A stretch of DNA of 64,000 nucleotides from Chlorella sorokiniana (lineage: Eukaryota > Chlorophyta > Trebouxiophyceae > Chlorellales > Chlorellaceae): contig CP084620.1 in the NCBI GenBank assembly GCA_025917655.1, positions 1,426,001 through 1,490,000 of the forward strand. Direction: 5' to 3'. The position numbers and the translations under genes are program-made. Positions 11,501-23,600 of this stretch are shown piece after piece; within the stretch, counting starts at the first letter, position 1; each line of letters begins with the position of its first letter. The notes beneath the pieces are model-generated. The model made no database searches and had not been told where the DNA came from. It worked only from the letters and a program-made list of their open reading frames with translations.

Positions 11501-12836
11501 GCGGTGCTATCGCCTCAGTGCCCCTACAGCTGCGACTGGTCAGCGCACAGCAGCTGCACAAAGCGCACCGCATGCACAGCACTTCTTCTGAAGGTGTACC
11601 CCTCCCCTTCCCACACACATCCAGCCCTCTCCGAGTCCGACCTGTTTGACGCGGTGAGCGAGGAGGAGGCGCGGCTCAACGCGGCGGCGCGGGAGGCGGC
11701 GGCAGCAGCTGGCACCAACGCAGACTACGGGGCCAAGGTGGGTGGGCGGGTGAAGTTGGGGGAAGGGGGCCAGGGGGCCTCATTGAGCAGCGGTAGAGTG
11801 TGGGCAAGAGCGAGTGTGGCAGGGACCCGCCACTGCCTGTCGCCTAGCATGCCATCCCGCTGGCGGCCTTTCACCGATGCGTAGTGCTCAGCTGCAGGCT
11901 GCAGGCAGGCATGCAAGCGCCTTGCTCAGATGAAACCCCCCGCCCCCTCCCCGCCCAGGTGTCCGCGCTGCTGTCTGAGCTGGCGGCCATGCGCGCGTCC
12001 GACCCCGGCGCCAAGGCCGTCGTCTTCTCCTCCTGGGGCCGCCTGCTGCGCCTGGCGGGCGCCGCGCTGTCGGACGCCGGCCTGGGCCACGCCTCGCTTG
12101 CGGGCGCCAGCCCCGCGGAGCGCGAGGCAGCGCTGCACTCCTTCCTGCATGACCCGGCCTGCGCGGTGCTGACGGTGGGTGGGGAGGCGGAGCGTGTGGG
12201 GTGGTGGCGGCGGTGGTGGTGTGGATGGGTGGGTGGGGGAGGGGCGCCAAAGGCAGGGCCCTCCTTCGCCTGCTACTGCGGGTGGTCACTGAACGCTGCC
12301 GAAAGGAGGGGCTGGAAGGCAGCAGGGCCTGGCATCTTCAATCAAGTGCACGTGTGGACCTGGGCGCTGACGGCTGTGCACCCCCTCCCCCACGCCCCTC
12401 CTTATCAAGGTGATGATGAGCACCGCCGGCGGCGCCGCGGGCCTCACCCTCACCGTCGCCACCACCGCCTTCATCCTGGAGCCGTCGCTCAACCCGGGGG
12501 TGGAGAGCCAGGCGGCGGCGCGCATCTGGCGGCTGGGCCAGGTGGGGGGAAGGCTGCGTCCGCCAGCCAGGCTGCTGCCGGCCTGCGCTGTGGTCTCGGA
12601 TCCAGGCAGTGAATGACATTCGGCGCTTGAGCGCACGCACATAACACCCGCCCTGCCCCCGCTCTTCCCCAGTCCAAGCCCACGCGCGTAGTGCGCCTGC
12701 TGGCGGAGCGCAGCGTGGAGGGCGAGGTGCTGGGGCGCAGCGGCGCAAGCTGGAGAGCGGGGAGGTTCCCAGCGAGACGCCGCTGGCTGAGGCGGATGCG
12801 GGGCTCATCATCTCCATCTACGAGGCAGTCAAGTGA
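3319..12836 (+). CDS. SHPRH: SHPRH-like SNF2 ATPase / RING E3 ubiquitin ligase with N-terminal UBA-like domain
   Basis: A nuclear DNA-damage-tolerance type ligase of the SHPRH family, which in other eukaryotes polyubiquitinates PCNA. From the N-terminus: a basic helix joined by an in-phase intron (3413-3514) to a UBA-like unit (LLGDDVTVHQAQRLLSQAG, then DLYFENP); a Glu/Asp tract at 3796-3909; polyQ; the SNF2 N-half with motif I DEMGL|GKTLQT split by the intron 6937-7080; the family-specific DEAQ box at 8004-8015; VVTGTPIS; the SHPRH-specific LSSVERLVYEQSRR and ALRQSCCHPQIV; Gln-rich and coiled inserts; an RING finger from 11337 (CPICLDEL ... CGHHYC ... LCPICR); and the helicase C-half from 11959 (GAKAVVFSSWGRLLRLAG ... 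EPSLNPGVESQAAARIWRLG). The tail ends in SIYEAVK-TGA. The frame slips near 4580, 8347, 8395, 11400 and 12732, each consistent with one missing G or C. The start at 3319 is tentative. HLTF/RAD5 is less likely: no HIRAN is seen and the box is DEAQ. Confidence 0.88.
5077..5134. repeat. (TG)n / TGCG microsatellite in intron
   Basis: A 58-bp run of TG with interspersed CG lies in an intron of the SHPRH-like gene, between the exon encoding LGPSAYRNLAWSIAVA and the one encoding AMPLDELAAMGYP. Confidence 0.9.
5471..5520. repeat. (CTG)16-17 trinucleotide repeat in intron 5372-5573
   Basis: A perfect CTG repeat sits within the intron bounded by donor 5372 and acceptor 5573 of the SHPRH-like gene. It is the reverse complement of the CAG repeats in the next exon. 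Confidence 0.92.
5662..5746. repeat. (CAG)n coding repeat, polyglutamine
   Basis: Three CAG blocks separated by CAGAA encode a Gln-rich stretch (QQQQQQPEQ-type) in the SHPRH-like protein, directly after the block containing ELIYSLWVLETAQVVQV. Confidence 0.9.
8142..8163. repeat. 22-base poly-G run in intron
   Basis: An uninterrupted G run follows shorter G runs from 8127, just inside the intron after the exon ending RLEEIK. The exact length is unreliable in any read technology. Confidence 0.85.
9796..9846. repeat. (CAG)n coding repeat, polyglutamine
   Basis: A CAG tract interrupted once by CCAGAG encodes polyGln in the insert between the SNF2 N-half and the RING of the SHPRH-like protein. 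Another shorter Gln tract follows at about 9895-9926. Confidence 0.88.
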
Positions 12837-12909
12837 GAGGCCGCTGGGCCCACTAGGCAGTGCACAGCCCCCCGGAGACCCCCTTGGTCCCCTAGGAGCG
12901 TCATTGGAG

Positions 12910-15900
12910 TCACACGTAGTGTAAGTCTGAAGCGCATGCAACAGGGAGTCTGAAGCGCATGCAGCAAGCAGGGCAACAGGCGCTCACAGGGCAAAAGTGC
13001 GCGCCGTCAGCGCCACAGGCGCCCGCCCGACTGCCGCCCCTGGCGTGCGCCAGAGGCGTGGGGGCCCGCCGCGATCTCCCCCGCGCATCCACCAGCGCCT
13101 TGGCCTCCTCCCTGCCAGCCGCTACCGCCCGCAGCCCAGCATTGGCTGCCTTCAGCACCCCGCTGAGCGCGCGCTCAGCCTCGCCCCCACCGCGCCTCCA
13201 GCTCGGCGCCGCGCTCCGCGGCGGCGGCGGCGCAAGCGGCCGCCTGCTGCGCCTCTGCCAGCTCCTGTGCCAGCTGCTTGCCACGCTGCTGCGCGGCCTT
13301 GGTGGCGGCAGCCTGGTCCTGTGGGGCCAGGGAGGGAGGGGTGGCAGCCTTCAGCGCTGGGCTGCCGGCAAGCCAGGAGCAGGCAGGCATCGTGGCAGTG
13401 GAATTGGTGGAATTGGTGCGCCCCGAAGCAAGCAGGGCTGGGTGCCTCGACGCACCTTGCTCTCCTGGAGCGCCCGTGCCGCCTCGCCACGCAGCCGCTG
13501 CACCTCTTGCTCGGCGGCCGCCCGAGCCCTGCGCTCCGCCTCGGCGGCGGCCTGCGCTGCCTGCAGCTGGGCAGCCAGGGCCTCCTTCTCCGCCAGCGCG
13601 GCGTTCAGCATGTCGTAGGTGGCGGCGAGCTCAGCACGCAGCGTGGCCGCGCTGGGCTCAGCCTGCTGCAGCCCCGCATCCACGCCGCTGGCCCCGGCGG
13701 GCGGCGTGGTGCTGCGCCGCCCGCGCCTGCCGCCAGCTTTGGGAGCGGCAGCCGGCTCGGCAGAGGCGCGGTTGTCGGCGGTGGCGGCGGCTGCCTCCTG
13801 GGGACCCGACAGGTCGGCGTCCGGGGTGCTGGAACGACCTCGGCGGCACGGCTTGCAGCCGTGTGGGCAGGCGCTGGGGCCGCAGCATCCTGGTCAACCC
13901 CGGGCGGCCACCCGGAGTGCTGGGCTGGGCCGGTGCTGGGCACTCCGCCGACTGGCTGAGCGGCAGCGTTGCTGGCAGCGCCCGCCAGGCTGACCCCGCG
14001 GCGCGAGGACACTTTGAGGAGCTGCAGGCTCTGCGTCAGCTCGTTCAACCTGCGGCGCTGGCCGTTGGGCGTCAGCAGCGCCTTGGCGGCAGCCGCATCG
14101 CTGCCGCTGCTCACGGGCGGCAGCTGCAGCGCAGGGAGGGCATGCCGGGCGACAGGGGCTGCCGGTGCAGGCTGGGCCGGGGGCAGGAGGGGCCACAGCT
14201 GGAGCCGGAGCGGCGTCACGCCCGCCAGCGCTGCCCGCCCTAGCGGCCGGCGTGCGGCGGATGCCTGCGGGGCGGCGCGCTGCTGCTGCCCCTTCTGCGC
14301 TTGCGCCTCCCTGTGCGGCTGCTGCCGCCGCCCGTCGGCCTCCTCCCCCTCCTCCTGCTCACGGCTCATCTCCATTAGCCGCTCGTAGTAGCTGCGGCCG
14401 TCCCAGCTCTCCAGCAGCTTGTCGCGAAGTGAGCGGCCGTCGCCCCCTGCGCCACAGAGGCAGGCCAGGGACACATAGAGGCGGGGGCGTGTGCCAGCTG
14501 GACCCAACCGAGGCCAACAGGCAGGCCCCAGCCAGCGGTACATGCACGTGGGCAGCTGCATGCACAAGCAGCTCTGCAGCGGGGCCTGGCCCCGAGCAGG
14601 CGGGCGACGGTGGTGGCTCTTGAACTTGAACGCAGCGCAGCAGGCCCCACCTGGGGCCCTTCTCAGGCGACGGCTCCATCACGCCGTCCAGCCCGCCACA
14701 GATCTCAGCGCTCAGAGCGGCCACCTCGTCCGCCACGCTGGCCCAGGGCCCAGCAGCCGCTGCCACACCCCCGGCCCCTCGCCATGCTGGGCTGCTGACA
14801 TGCGCGGCGGCGCCACGTGCACGGGCACCGCCTGAGCCGCAGCCAGCGACTTGCGGCGGCCTGCAGCCGGCCGCCGGCCTGCCTGCTGCTCCCCCTCCTC
14901 CTCCTCCGCGGCTGCCCGAGCCAGCGCCCCCGGCTCCAGCACCAGCGACTGCCCCACCGCCAGGCTCTTGCGCCGCTGCGCGCGCGTCAGGCGGGGGCTG
15001 GGTGCCGCGGAGCCGGCGCGGTTGTACTCCTGGGGGCAAGCACGGGAGGCGGAACAGGTGGCAGGGTCAGGCTGGGCGCCAAAGATGCATGCCCACCCGC
15101 ACTGGGCGGGGTGGATTTCACGCCTGCTCGCTGAGGAGGAGCAGAGCTCAGAGGTGTGTGATTCCATGCTCATTCCCGCTAGACCCCCTGCATTCACCAT
15201 GGCAACCGCCCTGCCTACACCCACGTGCAGCGTGTGCTCCAGCTCGCGATCATCGCCCTGCCAGTAGCTGCCGTAACGCTGCTGCTTGTGCGCGCTGCTG
15301 CCGCCGTGCATCGACCGCCGCCGCTTCTGCAGCGCCGCCAGCGCCGCCAGCTCGCCGGAATCCTCGGCGCTGCGTGGGCGAGTGCGGTCGGGCAGGGGTT
15401 GATGAGGAGAGCGGGTTAAGACAGGGCAGGTGGATGTGACGTGCAGTCCAGTGGCTGCACAAAAAGAGAAGCAGGGGCTGGGGTGCCTGCTTCCTCACCT
15501 CAGCCTTCTCTCTGCGGCGGGCGCAGGGCCGCGCTCCTCCTGCACCGCCTGGGGCGACTCGCAGGGCTGAGGGGCCAACGGGGCGGGCAGCGGGGCGGCA
15601 GCAGCTGGCTGCTCAGCCGTGTTGCCCGCCAGGCTGCTGAGGGGGCGGGCGGAGGACGTGCGCAGGGCCTTGAGCGACTGCAGCTTGCTGGCTGCCTTGG
15701 CGAGGGAGTCGTCGGGGGAGTAGACAGGGTTCTCTGCCAGGTGGTCCAGCCCGTTGCCGCTGCCAAATGCCCCCCGCTCAACGAAGCCTGCTGCGAGCGG
15801 CTGCTGGCAAGGCCGCCGCCGGACAAGCCGCTGCTGGGGACGAGCAGCATCTGCTTCTTCTTCCGCATCAGCGCGCCAATGTCGACGGTGGCGTCGCCAG

Positions 15901-16012
15901 CCCTCCCGAATGCGGTGTGGGTGCCGCCGCCATCGGTGTCCAGCGCGCCGGAAGGCCCCGGATGCTGCGCCGCCTTATTCAACGCCCTTCCGGGCGTTTT
16001 GCTGGCTCCCAT
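12910..16012 (-). CDS. coiled-coil protein of unknown function
   Basis: The family is not recognised. The likely start is the ATG at 16012 (MGASKTPGRALNKAAQ). The N-terminal part is low-complexity and basic with repeated RRKSLA motifs (at about 14970 and 14855), resembling basophilic kinase sites. A middle segment reads ASVADEVAALSAEICGGLDG and SLRDKLLESWDGRSYYERLM. The C-terminal third is a long alanine/glutamate coiled coil (TLRAELAATYDMLNAALAEK, then QRGKQLAQELAEAQQ and GEAERALSGVLKAANAG), suggesting a filamentous or scaffold protein. Several introns interrupt it. The frame slips in the C6 run at 15770-15775, as if one base were missing (the downstream part reads GSGNGLDHLAENPVYSPDDS). It converges with the SHPRH-like gene, the two stops being only 73 bp apart. 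The last exon border and C-terminus are uncertain. Confidence 0.6.
12920..12924 (+). terminator. TGTAA poly(A) signal, SHPRH-like gene
   Basis: TGTAA 84 bp past the SHPRH-like stop, already inside the last codons of the opposing coiled-coil gene. The two mRNAs therefore probably overlap tail to tail. Confidence 0.45.
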
Positions 16013-16606
16013 GTCGACGCAATGCTGCAGGCGGGGAGCAGCAACTGTGGCTGGCTGCACCTGTCTGCAGATTTGAACGTCTATGCGCAAACCTGTTGTC
16101 TGCCTTCACACGAGTGGCGTTCGGCCCGCGAGGCAATCATGAGGCCTCTGCGCAAAGAGCAGAGCAGAAGTACGATTAAGGTACGTCAACGTTCGCTTTC
16201 GGCGTGGGCTGGACTGGGCGCTGCAGCGCAATGCGTCAGTTCTTTCACATACAGTCGCCTGCTCGCTTAAGATCACAATGGCCTCGACGAAAGCGGTCAC
16301 ACCGCATGCTCCTGTCATGGCCCCCGCCAGGGCTTGAAGTGCTGCCATCCCTCGTTTACTTTGCGATTGTTTTCTTTCAAGTCAGAATTGATAGTATTAA
16401 TTCAAAGGAGTGCAGGAGGGCGCTGTTCCGACACAACTGTGTTCTGCGCAGGCAGGTACAGGGCTGCATTTTCCCTTATGCTACCACATACACACCAAGG
16501 TTTCATGCATCAGACGGGCTCGCAACCCAGCTCTGTTGCGGCTCAGCGGCCGCTGTCGCCGCCGCCGTCTCTTCCATGCAGCACTCGTTGCGAGTGACCG
16601 ACCAAC
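16013..16606. promoter_or_regulatory. divergent intergenic region (coiled-coil gene / NIPA gene)
   Basis: About 0.6 kb between two outward-facing start codons, with lower GC than the genes. It presumably holds both promoters and 5' UTRs. No gene or defined motif is seen. Confidence 0.4.
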
Positions 16607-19600
16607 ATGGCGCTGTGGGCTGTGGGCGTGGTCATCAACTTGGTCGGTGAGGGAGCCCTGGGGAGGGCGGTGGTGTTGCTGCAGCCGTGCAATTTCTGCC
16701 CGCGGGCCTCTTGAACGCGTGGCCTGCCGTCCCGACAGGCTCCGTGATGATCAACCTGGGCACCAACATCATCAAACTTGGGCACACCAAGACAGCCGCC
16801 GCCCTCACCGACGACGAAAAGGCGCCCAAACTCACCAGAACGCCTCAGAGCTGGTAGGCGTCGGCATCGCCATGCGCAGGCTGGCCGTCGCTGGCCCCTC
16901 GTCCCCCGCCCACCCCTACCCGGCTGCCCCCCCGCAGGTGGCACTTCCCGGGCAACCGCATCTGGCTGGGCGGCATGCTGCTGTTCTCCGTCGGCAACCT
17001 GCTCAACTTTGCCAGCTTTGCGTTTGCGGCGCAGTCGCTGCTGAGCGCGCTGGGCACCGTGCAGTTCATCAGCAACATCCTGTTTGGGCGATACGTGAAC
17101 AGGGAGAAGGTGCGGCGCGCCAGCTGCTGTGGCGGGGCGCACACCGTCTGCTCCTGCTGTGCAGGGGTGTGGGCTCGCCAAGCCGCTGAGCCAGCTTGCG
17201 CGGCGCTGACGCCTGCGCCGACGGCCGCTCCCCGCAGGTCACCCGCCGCGTGCTGCTGGCCACCGCCACCGTGTGCGCCGGCTGCGTGCTGCTGGTCGTG
17301 TTTGGCAACCACGACTCGCCCACGCTGTCAGCCCTCGACATGCTGGAGCTGTACACAAAGTGAGGGGGGTTGCCGACGAGAGGCCCGGCCGGCGTGGGCC
17401 CAGGGAGACGTGGCGGCAGCCTAGGGGGAACGCATGCAAAGGGAAGCGGTGGCTGTCCACCCCCTGTTCCTGCAGCCGAGCTGCCGCGCTGCTCGCCCGC
17501 CCCTGCCTCCAGGCCGCTGTACATCGTGTACCTCTGCTTCATCTTCACCGCCTCGCCGGCGATGTACCTGCTGTACAGGTGGGTGGGTGGGTGGAGGGCG
17601 CGGCGAATGCGCTGCGCGTCGTGCGTCCCTCGGCTGGCCGGCATGCGCCGCTGTCAGCTTTGCCTTCCCTCCCTCACCCCTGCAGGGCGGGCAAGCGCGC
17701 CATCCTGGCGGACCGCAGCGGGGCGCCGCCCGTGCGTGGGCCCGCTGGCTGCCCATCTGCTACGCCCTCTTTGCGGGGCTGGTGGGCACGCAGAGCGTGC
17801 TGTTTGGCAAGACCATATCGATGCTGCTGCGCACCTCCTTCACCGGGGACAGCCAGCTGGTGGGAGGGCCCCCCGCATGGTTCTGCACCGCGCAGCCTTG
17901 TGCGCGGCCGGAGGCGGGGGCTGCCACAGGCGCCCGGCAGCACTTGCGCTCAGCTGGGGTCCCCCTCACAGGCCTCCCTCTGCCCTCGCCTGCTCCCCGC
18001 AGGGCAGCTGGTACACCTGGGTCTCCCTCGTCCTCTTTGTGCTGTTTGCCGGGTTCTGGATGAGGTGGGCGGGGCTGGGGCGCCCGGCTCACGTGTGCCC
18101 CCATCCCTGCCAGTGGTAGGGGCAGGCTGCTGGGCGGCAGCGCATGCTCCCCCTTCCTCTGCTGGCCCCTGCCTTTCCTTCAACCGCATGCGCGCCCCCG
18201 GGTCTGCAGTCGCTACTCTAAGGCCATGAAGCTGTTCCCCGTCCTCATCATCATGCCTGTGATCCAAATCGTGTGGATCCTCTTCTCCATGATCTCCGGC
18301 TCCCTCTACTTCCAGGTGTGTTGGTGGGTGCGAGGGCAGGGGGAAGGGGGGGGGCGCAGGGCACACGGGCCCCACAGCAGGCCCTGGCCAGCAGCCGCCG
18401 CCCCGCCAGCGGAGCCGCAGCCTCAGCGCCCCCGCCTGCTGGCGGCCGTCAAACATGCGCCGCTCATGCCCCGCTGGCGACCCCGCTCCCCGCGCCGCCA
18501 CGCAGGAGTACAGGGCACTGGGGCCGCTGTCTGGCTCCATGTTTGGTCTGGGCGTGCTCATATTGCTGGCGGGGGTGTGGCTGCTCACGGGCGGCGGCGC
18601 AGCCATGGCGCAGGTGTGCGCGGCCGTGCGTGTGTGATGGGGGCGGGCCGGGGATTCCATGGCCCCCTGCTCTGACCACGCCATGCTGCTGCGTCGTGCA
18701 GCGATCAAGGCTTCCTCCCCCTCCCCCACCCCGCCGCCTTGCTGCTGGCGCAGCCCCCACCCGCCAAGGAGCAGCTGGAGGCGAGCGAGCTCCAGTGCGT
18801 TCGCGTGGGCAGCGACATGGAGGCGCTGAGCGACGGGCCGGCAGCGGGGGAAGGGGGCCCTGGTGGCGGCGCTGCCGGGCAGCTGGAGCCTGAGGAGCAG
18901 CTGGTGGCGCGGCGCCTGTCGTCCGTGTACGAGCGGCAGGGGGCGGGCGGCGGCAGCGTGCGCCTGGGCGGCGGCGTGGGCGGGCGGGCGCGGGCGGGAC
19001 AGCGCCGGCGATGAGTCGCACGAGCAGCTGGTGGGACAGGGAGCGGCGGACAGCGCCGCCTGGCCCGCAGGCAGCAGCCAGCCGCCTGGGCACGCGTCCT
19101 CGCGCGGCGGCGCGGACGTTGCAGCCTCTGGGAGGGCGGCACCGCCGCAGCGCATGACCTGTCGGCGGCGGCGGGGGCGGCCTCGGCGCCCTGGGGCGCG
19201 CCGGCGGCGGCTGCCGCCGCCCCGCCCCCGAGCCAGCAGGCTCCCCGCCGCCGCCCTCGCTGATGCACGACCTCCGCGCCGACTGGGGGTGGGTGTGCGG
19301 GAGGTGGCGGCGCTGGTGCGCGCCTCGGTGGGGCTGGGGGCGCCGGCGACGCCGAAGACCCCGCCGCCTTCTCCACTCTGTCCATGCCCATGCCCCTCTC
19401 AGCCTCCTTCACACACGCGCGGCGCAGGTGGGCTCGGGGTGGCAGGCGCATGCTGCAGGCAGCCGCCTCCGAGCCCAGCGTGGGTGGGGCTTGGGGCTTG
19501 ACGCAGGCAGCGGCTAGGGAACGGGCAGCCGCTCTGCACTGCTACACGATGAAAGTGCAGTCCCCCCCCGCAGCCTGGACGCGCAGCGGCCCACGTTCCA

Positions 19601-20218
19601 CGTGCGCGCTGCGATGGAGGCGGCAGTCGGCGGCTCGGTGCAGGGCGGCTCGGTGCAGGGGGCGCGCGGCAGGGGCGCCCGGCCACCGCCGCCTTAACCG
19701 CTCACGCTCGGCCAACGAGCTGCCGGACGAGGTCCTGATGGGGCTGTCGCTGGAGGCAGCACCCGGCGGGGATATGGAGCTGGAAGGCGGCGTCCCGCAG
19801 CACCAGCCCGCCCCAGTGGCGGCGTCGAGCCGCCGTGGCATGCCAGCAGCGGCTCTGCAACGGCAGCCGCCGGTTACGCGACGCAGCCGCTCGTCGTGCC
19901 CTCGCCGCGCCCGCCGTCGCCGCCGCCAGCTCTGCGGCTGCACCCTCTGGCGGCAGCGTGCCGGCCCTTGGCGCGGCGCACGGCAGCAGGACGCCGCCGG
20001 CGGGCGCCACTCCGGTGCGCATGCTGTCGTCAGGGGGCAGCGTGCCGCGGCGGCCCTGGAGCCCTGCAGCCCTGGGAGGGGACCCCACCTCGCCGCCGCC
20101 AGCGCTGGGGCGCAGCCCACTGAGCGAGGCGGGGGAGAGCGATGGTCCTGGAAGCATGCCGTTCTCGCTTCAGGAAGACCGCAAGCCGGCAGCGCGCAAG
20201 GGTGACAAGGCTGCATGA
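16607..20218 (+). CDS. NIPA-family magnesium transporter with long cytosolic tail
   Basis: A multi-pass membrane transporter of the NIPA (Mg_trans_NIPA) family, predicted to carry Mg2+. Exons 16607-16646, 16739-16853, 16938-17109, 17238-17359, 17513-17578, 17686-17859, 18003-18064, 18210-18315 and 18506-18613 give the membrane domain. Family features are the first helix LWAVGVVINLVGSVMINLG with IIKLGH, the helix MLLFSVGNLLNFASFAFA, the signature SLLSALGTVQFISNILFG, and later helices YIVYLCFIFTASPAMYLLY, WLPICYALFAGLVGTQSVLF, LPVIQ-type VLIIMPVIQIVWILFSMI and FGLGVLILLAGVWLL. About 450 residues of Ser/Pro/Ala-rich tail follow (LVARRLSSVYERQ; RSANELPDEVLMGLSLEA) to the TGA at 20218. The frame slips at the CCC at 17729-17731 and several times in the tail, so tail exons are approximate. 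Confidence 0.85.
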
Positions 20219-20673
20219 TGGGAGGCCGATTCTTCGCTTTGCGGCGCCCCGGCATGCACATGTCGCCCAACCCAATGTTCATAACTCAACACTGTGCTCT
20301 TAGCTGCTGACTCTTGTATACTTGGAACTCATTCATTTAATATCTGATTGCTGCTTGGGTCTGGCAGGTTGTTAGGGGTGCATCGGGATTCAGCCATGGC
20401 GGCGCCGGAGGGGCACGTGCAAGGCCGCCGGCGCCAGAGCCCAAACCCAGCAACAGCTGTTTCCCGCCTAGGATGCCCCGGCAATGCGTCGGTTGCATGG
20501 CCAAAAAGAGAATGCAATTGAATTTAGGGTCCCTAAGCGGGCACTGGTCTGTCGGAAATGAAGATAGCCTCATCGTGGCAAGGCCAGCTGGACCTGCCTG
20601 AGCACGGCTTGAAATGCGCCCCAGCCTGCTCGCACCAGCAGGCTCCTACGGGGCTTGCCACCCCCAGAGCGAC
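20219..20673. other. intergenic, NIPA 3' UTR and ATG13 promoter
   Basis: About 450 bp with a lower-GC patch at 20280-20360. No gene or repeat is recognised. Confidence 0.4.
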
Positions 20674-23600
20674 ATGACCGCCTCCAGCTCCAGCTCCACG
20701 CCCTCGCTGGAGCGAGTTATTGGGGAGGCCTTCGTGGTGGCCTCCAAAATCATCCTTGAGAGCCGCATTTACTCGCCGCGATCCAAGAATGCACAATCCG
20801 AGGCCAAGGGGCGCGCCTGGGTGAGCACAAACGCCCTGCAGGACTCTGGCTGTCCCACCCAGCCCCACGTGCCTCACCGGGCTCCCCTTCTCACTGCTGC
20901 AGTTCAACCTTGAGGTTGAAGAAGTGGAGGGAGCCGCCAAAGTCCTTGAGCGCTGGCGCCGAGACACTGGGCTGCCGCTCGTTTTAGAGGTGGGCAAGGG
21001 CTTGCCTTTACGGCTGGCCTCACGTGATAGGTGCACCACGCGCGGGTCCGTCGCGTTCTAAACTCCTCGTCACCTGGCCTGAGCAGTGCTGCTTGGGCGC
21101 GCTTCGGTTGCTGCTGCTGCCTGCAGGTCTTCCTTCAGCCCTGGGGTCCAACGCACGGCTCGCCGCAGGACAGAGGTGTGCATGCCAAGCTGCTGGATGA
21201 CGTCTGCAAGGGCATAGCCTTGCTGACAGCCCAGGGGCCGCAGGCCCCTGCTCCTGCGGCGTGCCCTGTGGTGCAGCGGCGGCGCCTTTGCCGCTACCGC
21301 CTTAACGTCCAGCACCCAGCTGCTGCGTTGCCTTGCCCACCCGCCTGGCTGCCTCGCGGCCCCGCTCCCCTCCGCAGTGGAGACGCTGCTGGAGCGGTGG
21401 GTGGTGCACTACCACCCGCAGCTGCCGGAGGGCCCCTCCCACCTGTCCCGCTCCCAGCTGTCCCGCCTCAACCCCTCCTCGGTGTACAAGCGCCTCGTCA
21501 TCACGCTGCGCTCGCTCTACACGTACGTGCGGCTGCTGCCCGCGTACCGCATGTTCCGTGCGTGCAAGGTGAGCAGGGGCGGCCCAGGCCTCTGGCACGT
21601 CTGGCCTGTGGGCCCAGCAGCCGGTGCCAGGAGAAGGTGTTCACTGCCACGGCGGCCTCCCTTCCCCCACCACCCACCCAAACTCCCGTCTGTCGGGCCC
21701 GGCATCCCATGCACTCGCAGCGCCAGCGCGGCTCCAACTTCACGCTGGGGTTCCGCCTGCACAGCACGCTGCCGGGGTCGGCGGCGGCGGCCGCCCCGGC
21801 GCCCGCCGCATGCAGCGCTTCCAGTTTGGGGCGGTGGACACGCCCTACGGCCAGCTGCGCATCGGCGTGGACTACCAGCCCGCCAGCACCGTCACCATCC
21901 TGGAGCAGACGACGTCGCCGCCGCCGCTGCCGCACATCATCGCCGACTACGTGGGCAGCCCGCGCGGGGCGGGCGGCGGCGCCCAGCCCGCTGCGCAGCT
22001 GCGCCACGCGATGTCGGCGTCCGCCTGCATGGGCGCGCAGGCGCCTCCCCGCCCACCCCCACCTACGGGCGCCAGCTGAGCGGGCCTCCAGGGCTGGCGT
22101 CGCCGCCGCCGCCGCACCCAGCCGGCAGCCCGCACAGCGCCCCCGGGCGCCCGCGGGCCTGCCCATGCGGCGCAGCTGGAGCACCAGCCTGCGGGGGCGT
22201 CGCCGCACCGCACGCTGTCGTCGCCGCCCTGCAGCGAGCTGCCGTCGCCGGTGGCGGCGCGGGAGGTGCCGTGTGGCTCTGCGCCGCAGCATGGGGTGAG
22301 CCTGGAAGGGGGTGGTAGCGAGCTTGTTGTGGATGGTGGCGGCATGGATCCAGTTGCGCACACCTGAGGGGCCTTGCAAGGCAAGAGAGCAGCCGCGCGG
22401 TGTTGGTTGCGTGCAGGTGTCGCTGCCAGCCATGCTGCGCACGCTGTCCACGTCGGCAGGCAAGCACGGCGCCGCCTCGCCCAGCGGGCGCCCGCCGCTG
22501 GCCAAGCGCGCCGCGGCGCTGCGGGGTGCACGGCCGCGGGCCCAGGCCGCGCTCAGGTCACGGGCAGCAGCCCGATGGGGGCTGCATCGGCGCTGGCCTG
22601 TGCGGCGGAGGCTGAGGAGAGCGAGGAGGCGTGTGGGGGGTCGCCCTGCGGCAGTGCCGGCAGCGGCGCGCGGCAGTGCAGCGCCCCGTCAGCATCCCCG
22701 GCCGCGGCCTTGCAGCCGGCCAGGGCGGCGGCGCGGCCAGGCGCCTGCGCTCCTCGGGTGACCTTTGGGCGCTGCAGCAGGCGGCGCACATGCGCAAGCC
22801 CCTGTCCGCGCCCGCCGTTTCGCACATGCAGGCCGCCGCCGGCTCTGCCCCCGCTCCTGCCGCCGCCGGCCAGGCGGAGGCAGGCAGGGGTGCCGGGCAG
22901 GGAGGTGCAGCAGGAACGGCAGCGCGGCGCGGGTCGCTGGACAGGAGCGGAGGCGGCGGCGGCAGCGGCGGCGCGGCCCCCGCTGGAGCCCTGCCTGCAG
23001 CCCGGCGGCGCGCTGCTGCCCGGCGCCCCCGAGTCAGAGGGCAGCGGTTGCAGCGCCGCCTCCTCTCTCTACCCCACCAGCTGCAGCCCCCAGCTGCCCT
23101 TTGCCTTCACCCCCTCCGCGCAATCGCTGTCCAGCTTTGGCGCCCGCGGGCCCCTGGCAGACGCGGGGCCTGGCCGCGGGCGGGCCTGAGCGCGTCAGCC
23201 CCCGCATGGCCCGCACCCCTTCCTCCGCTGCCAGCGCCCCCATGCTGCAGCGGCCGCCCAGCTGCAGCAGCTGCGCGGGGCGGCATCGTCGGTGCGGGCA
23301 GTGCCGGCGCAGGCTCCAGCTTCAGCCCCGGCAGCGGCGGCAGCGGCGTTGGCGGCGGCGGCGGCGTGACTGCGCGCGAGGTGCCCGCCAGCACCGCCCT
23401 CATGCGCCGCCCCTCCTGGTCCAGCCGCTCCTTCGCCCCCTGGCGGGGGAGGCCTCGCAGCAGGGGGTGGGCTACTCGGGTGAGAGCGGCGCCGCCCGCG
23501 CACTTGGTTGCATGCTCCAGCCAGGGCCTGCACTGCTTCTGCCCTCCTGCCGCTGCCGCCACCACCACTACCTCGAGACTGCCCTGCCCCCCCCCCGCAG

